Assembly: GCA_019237595.1 (NCBI GenBank)
Contig: JAFAGU010000212.1
Coordinates: forward strand, 1 to 14,503
DNA from: Betaproteobacteria bacterium
Lineage (GTDB): Bacteria; Pseudomonadota; Gammaproteobacteria; Burkholderiales; SG8-39
DNA: 14,503 nt
Direction: 5' to 3'
Under the pieces are notes generated by a model, which saw only the letters and a program-made list of their open reading frames with translations, was not told the DNA's origin and ran no database searches. Below, in pieces: positions 14,213 to 14,503 of this stretch. The first letter of the stretch is position 1; every line of letters begins with the position of its first letter. A program made the position numbers and the translations under genes.

Positions 14213-14503
14213 TGGCGGCGATTCTCGCGTCGGAGGCTCCCCTTCCGCCTCAAACTCCGGGCCGGCGCGCGTTGTTACGCCTGCGCCGGCGGCGCGGCGC
14301 GATGGTGGCCCTCGCGGTGGTCGCCTTCTTCGCGCTGCTCGCGCTCCTTGCGCCTTATGTATCGCCCTACGATCCGCTCGAGACGAGCTGGAGCGCCATC
14401 CGCCAGGCGCCGAGCGCCGCCCATCTCTTCGGGACCGACGACATCGGCGACGACATCCTGTCGCGGGTCATCGCCGGCGGGCGGCTCTCGCTCAGCGTGG
14501 GGA
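14212..14503 (+). CDS. Peptide ABC transporter permease, DppC/OppC type (partial, cut by window end)
   Basis: Only the first 97 codons are present, running off the 3' edge. The product is the partner permease of the preceding gene. An N-terminal arginine-rich cytoplasmic stretch (about 18-28) precedes one membrane segment (about 30-48), followed by APYVSPYDPLE and the C-type hallmark HLFGTDDIGDDILSRVIAGG, RLSLSVG. The usual form is GTDDxGRD; here Asp replaces the Arg. The ATG shares its A with the TGA of the preceding gene. The family is clear, but completeness cannot be judged from this window. Confidence 0.93.
   Translation, partial: MAAILASEAPLPPQTPGRRALLRLRRRRGAMVALAVVAFFALLALLAPYVSPYDPLETSWSAIRQAPSAAHLFGTDDIGDDILSRVIAGGRLSLSVG

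Overview
The window reads as chromosomal DNA from a GC-rich betaproteobacterium. RpoB carries the betaproteobacterial wording after the protrusion (QAESENLMPHDLIN) and DQTNPLSEITHKRR in the rifampicin pocket. RpoC follows Escherichia coli residue numbering up to the trigger loop and contains the SI3 insertion of proteobacterial beta-prime subunits. Nearly all codons end in C or G. I cannot name the genus.

Left part (1-9088): the distal end of the ribosomal protein/RNA polymerase operon, rplL-rpoB-rpoC, all on the + strand. rplL and rpoB are separated by 126 bases that contain two long, almost touching RNA hairpins without a U-tract. This fits the attenuation and RNase III processing region known at the same place in E. 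coli. rpoB and rpoC touch (TAA then ATG). The operon closes with a textbook intrinsic terminator: 9 bp stem, GGAA loop, T8.

Right part (9092-14503, continuing past the edge): a tightly packed + strand operon for uptake of a peptide-like solute. The order is a DUF1028 protein (predicted Ntn-hydrolase-like), two Opp/Dpp-type ATPases, a secreted SBP_bac_5 binding protein, a DppB/OppB-type permease, and the start of a DppC/OppC-type permease cut by the window end. Genes overlap or abut (29 base overlap, TAG-ATG, TGATG), so they are probably co-translated. The binding protein collects the solute in the periplasm, the two permeases form the channel, and the two ATPases drive it. The DUF1028 protein may process the imported compound, but that is inference.

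The points most worth a second look are: the paired hairpins before rpoB; a net ~71-residue insertion in RpoB compared with E. coli; islands of unusual codon use in rpoB and rpoC; the DUF1028 gene starting three bases after the rpoC terminator with no ribosome binding site, and a 17-codon frame that bridges the terminator; and an apparent one-base deletion near the end of the binding-protein gene. No RNA genes, CRISPR arrays, insertion sequences or attachment sites were seen, and no gap exceeds 130 bases. Most of the window is conventional. I do not see convincing evidence of a wholly new system.
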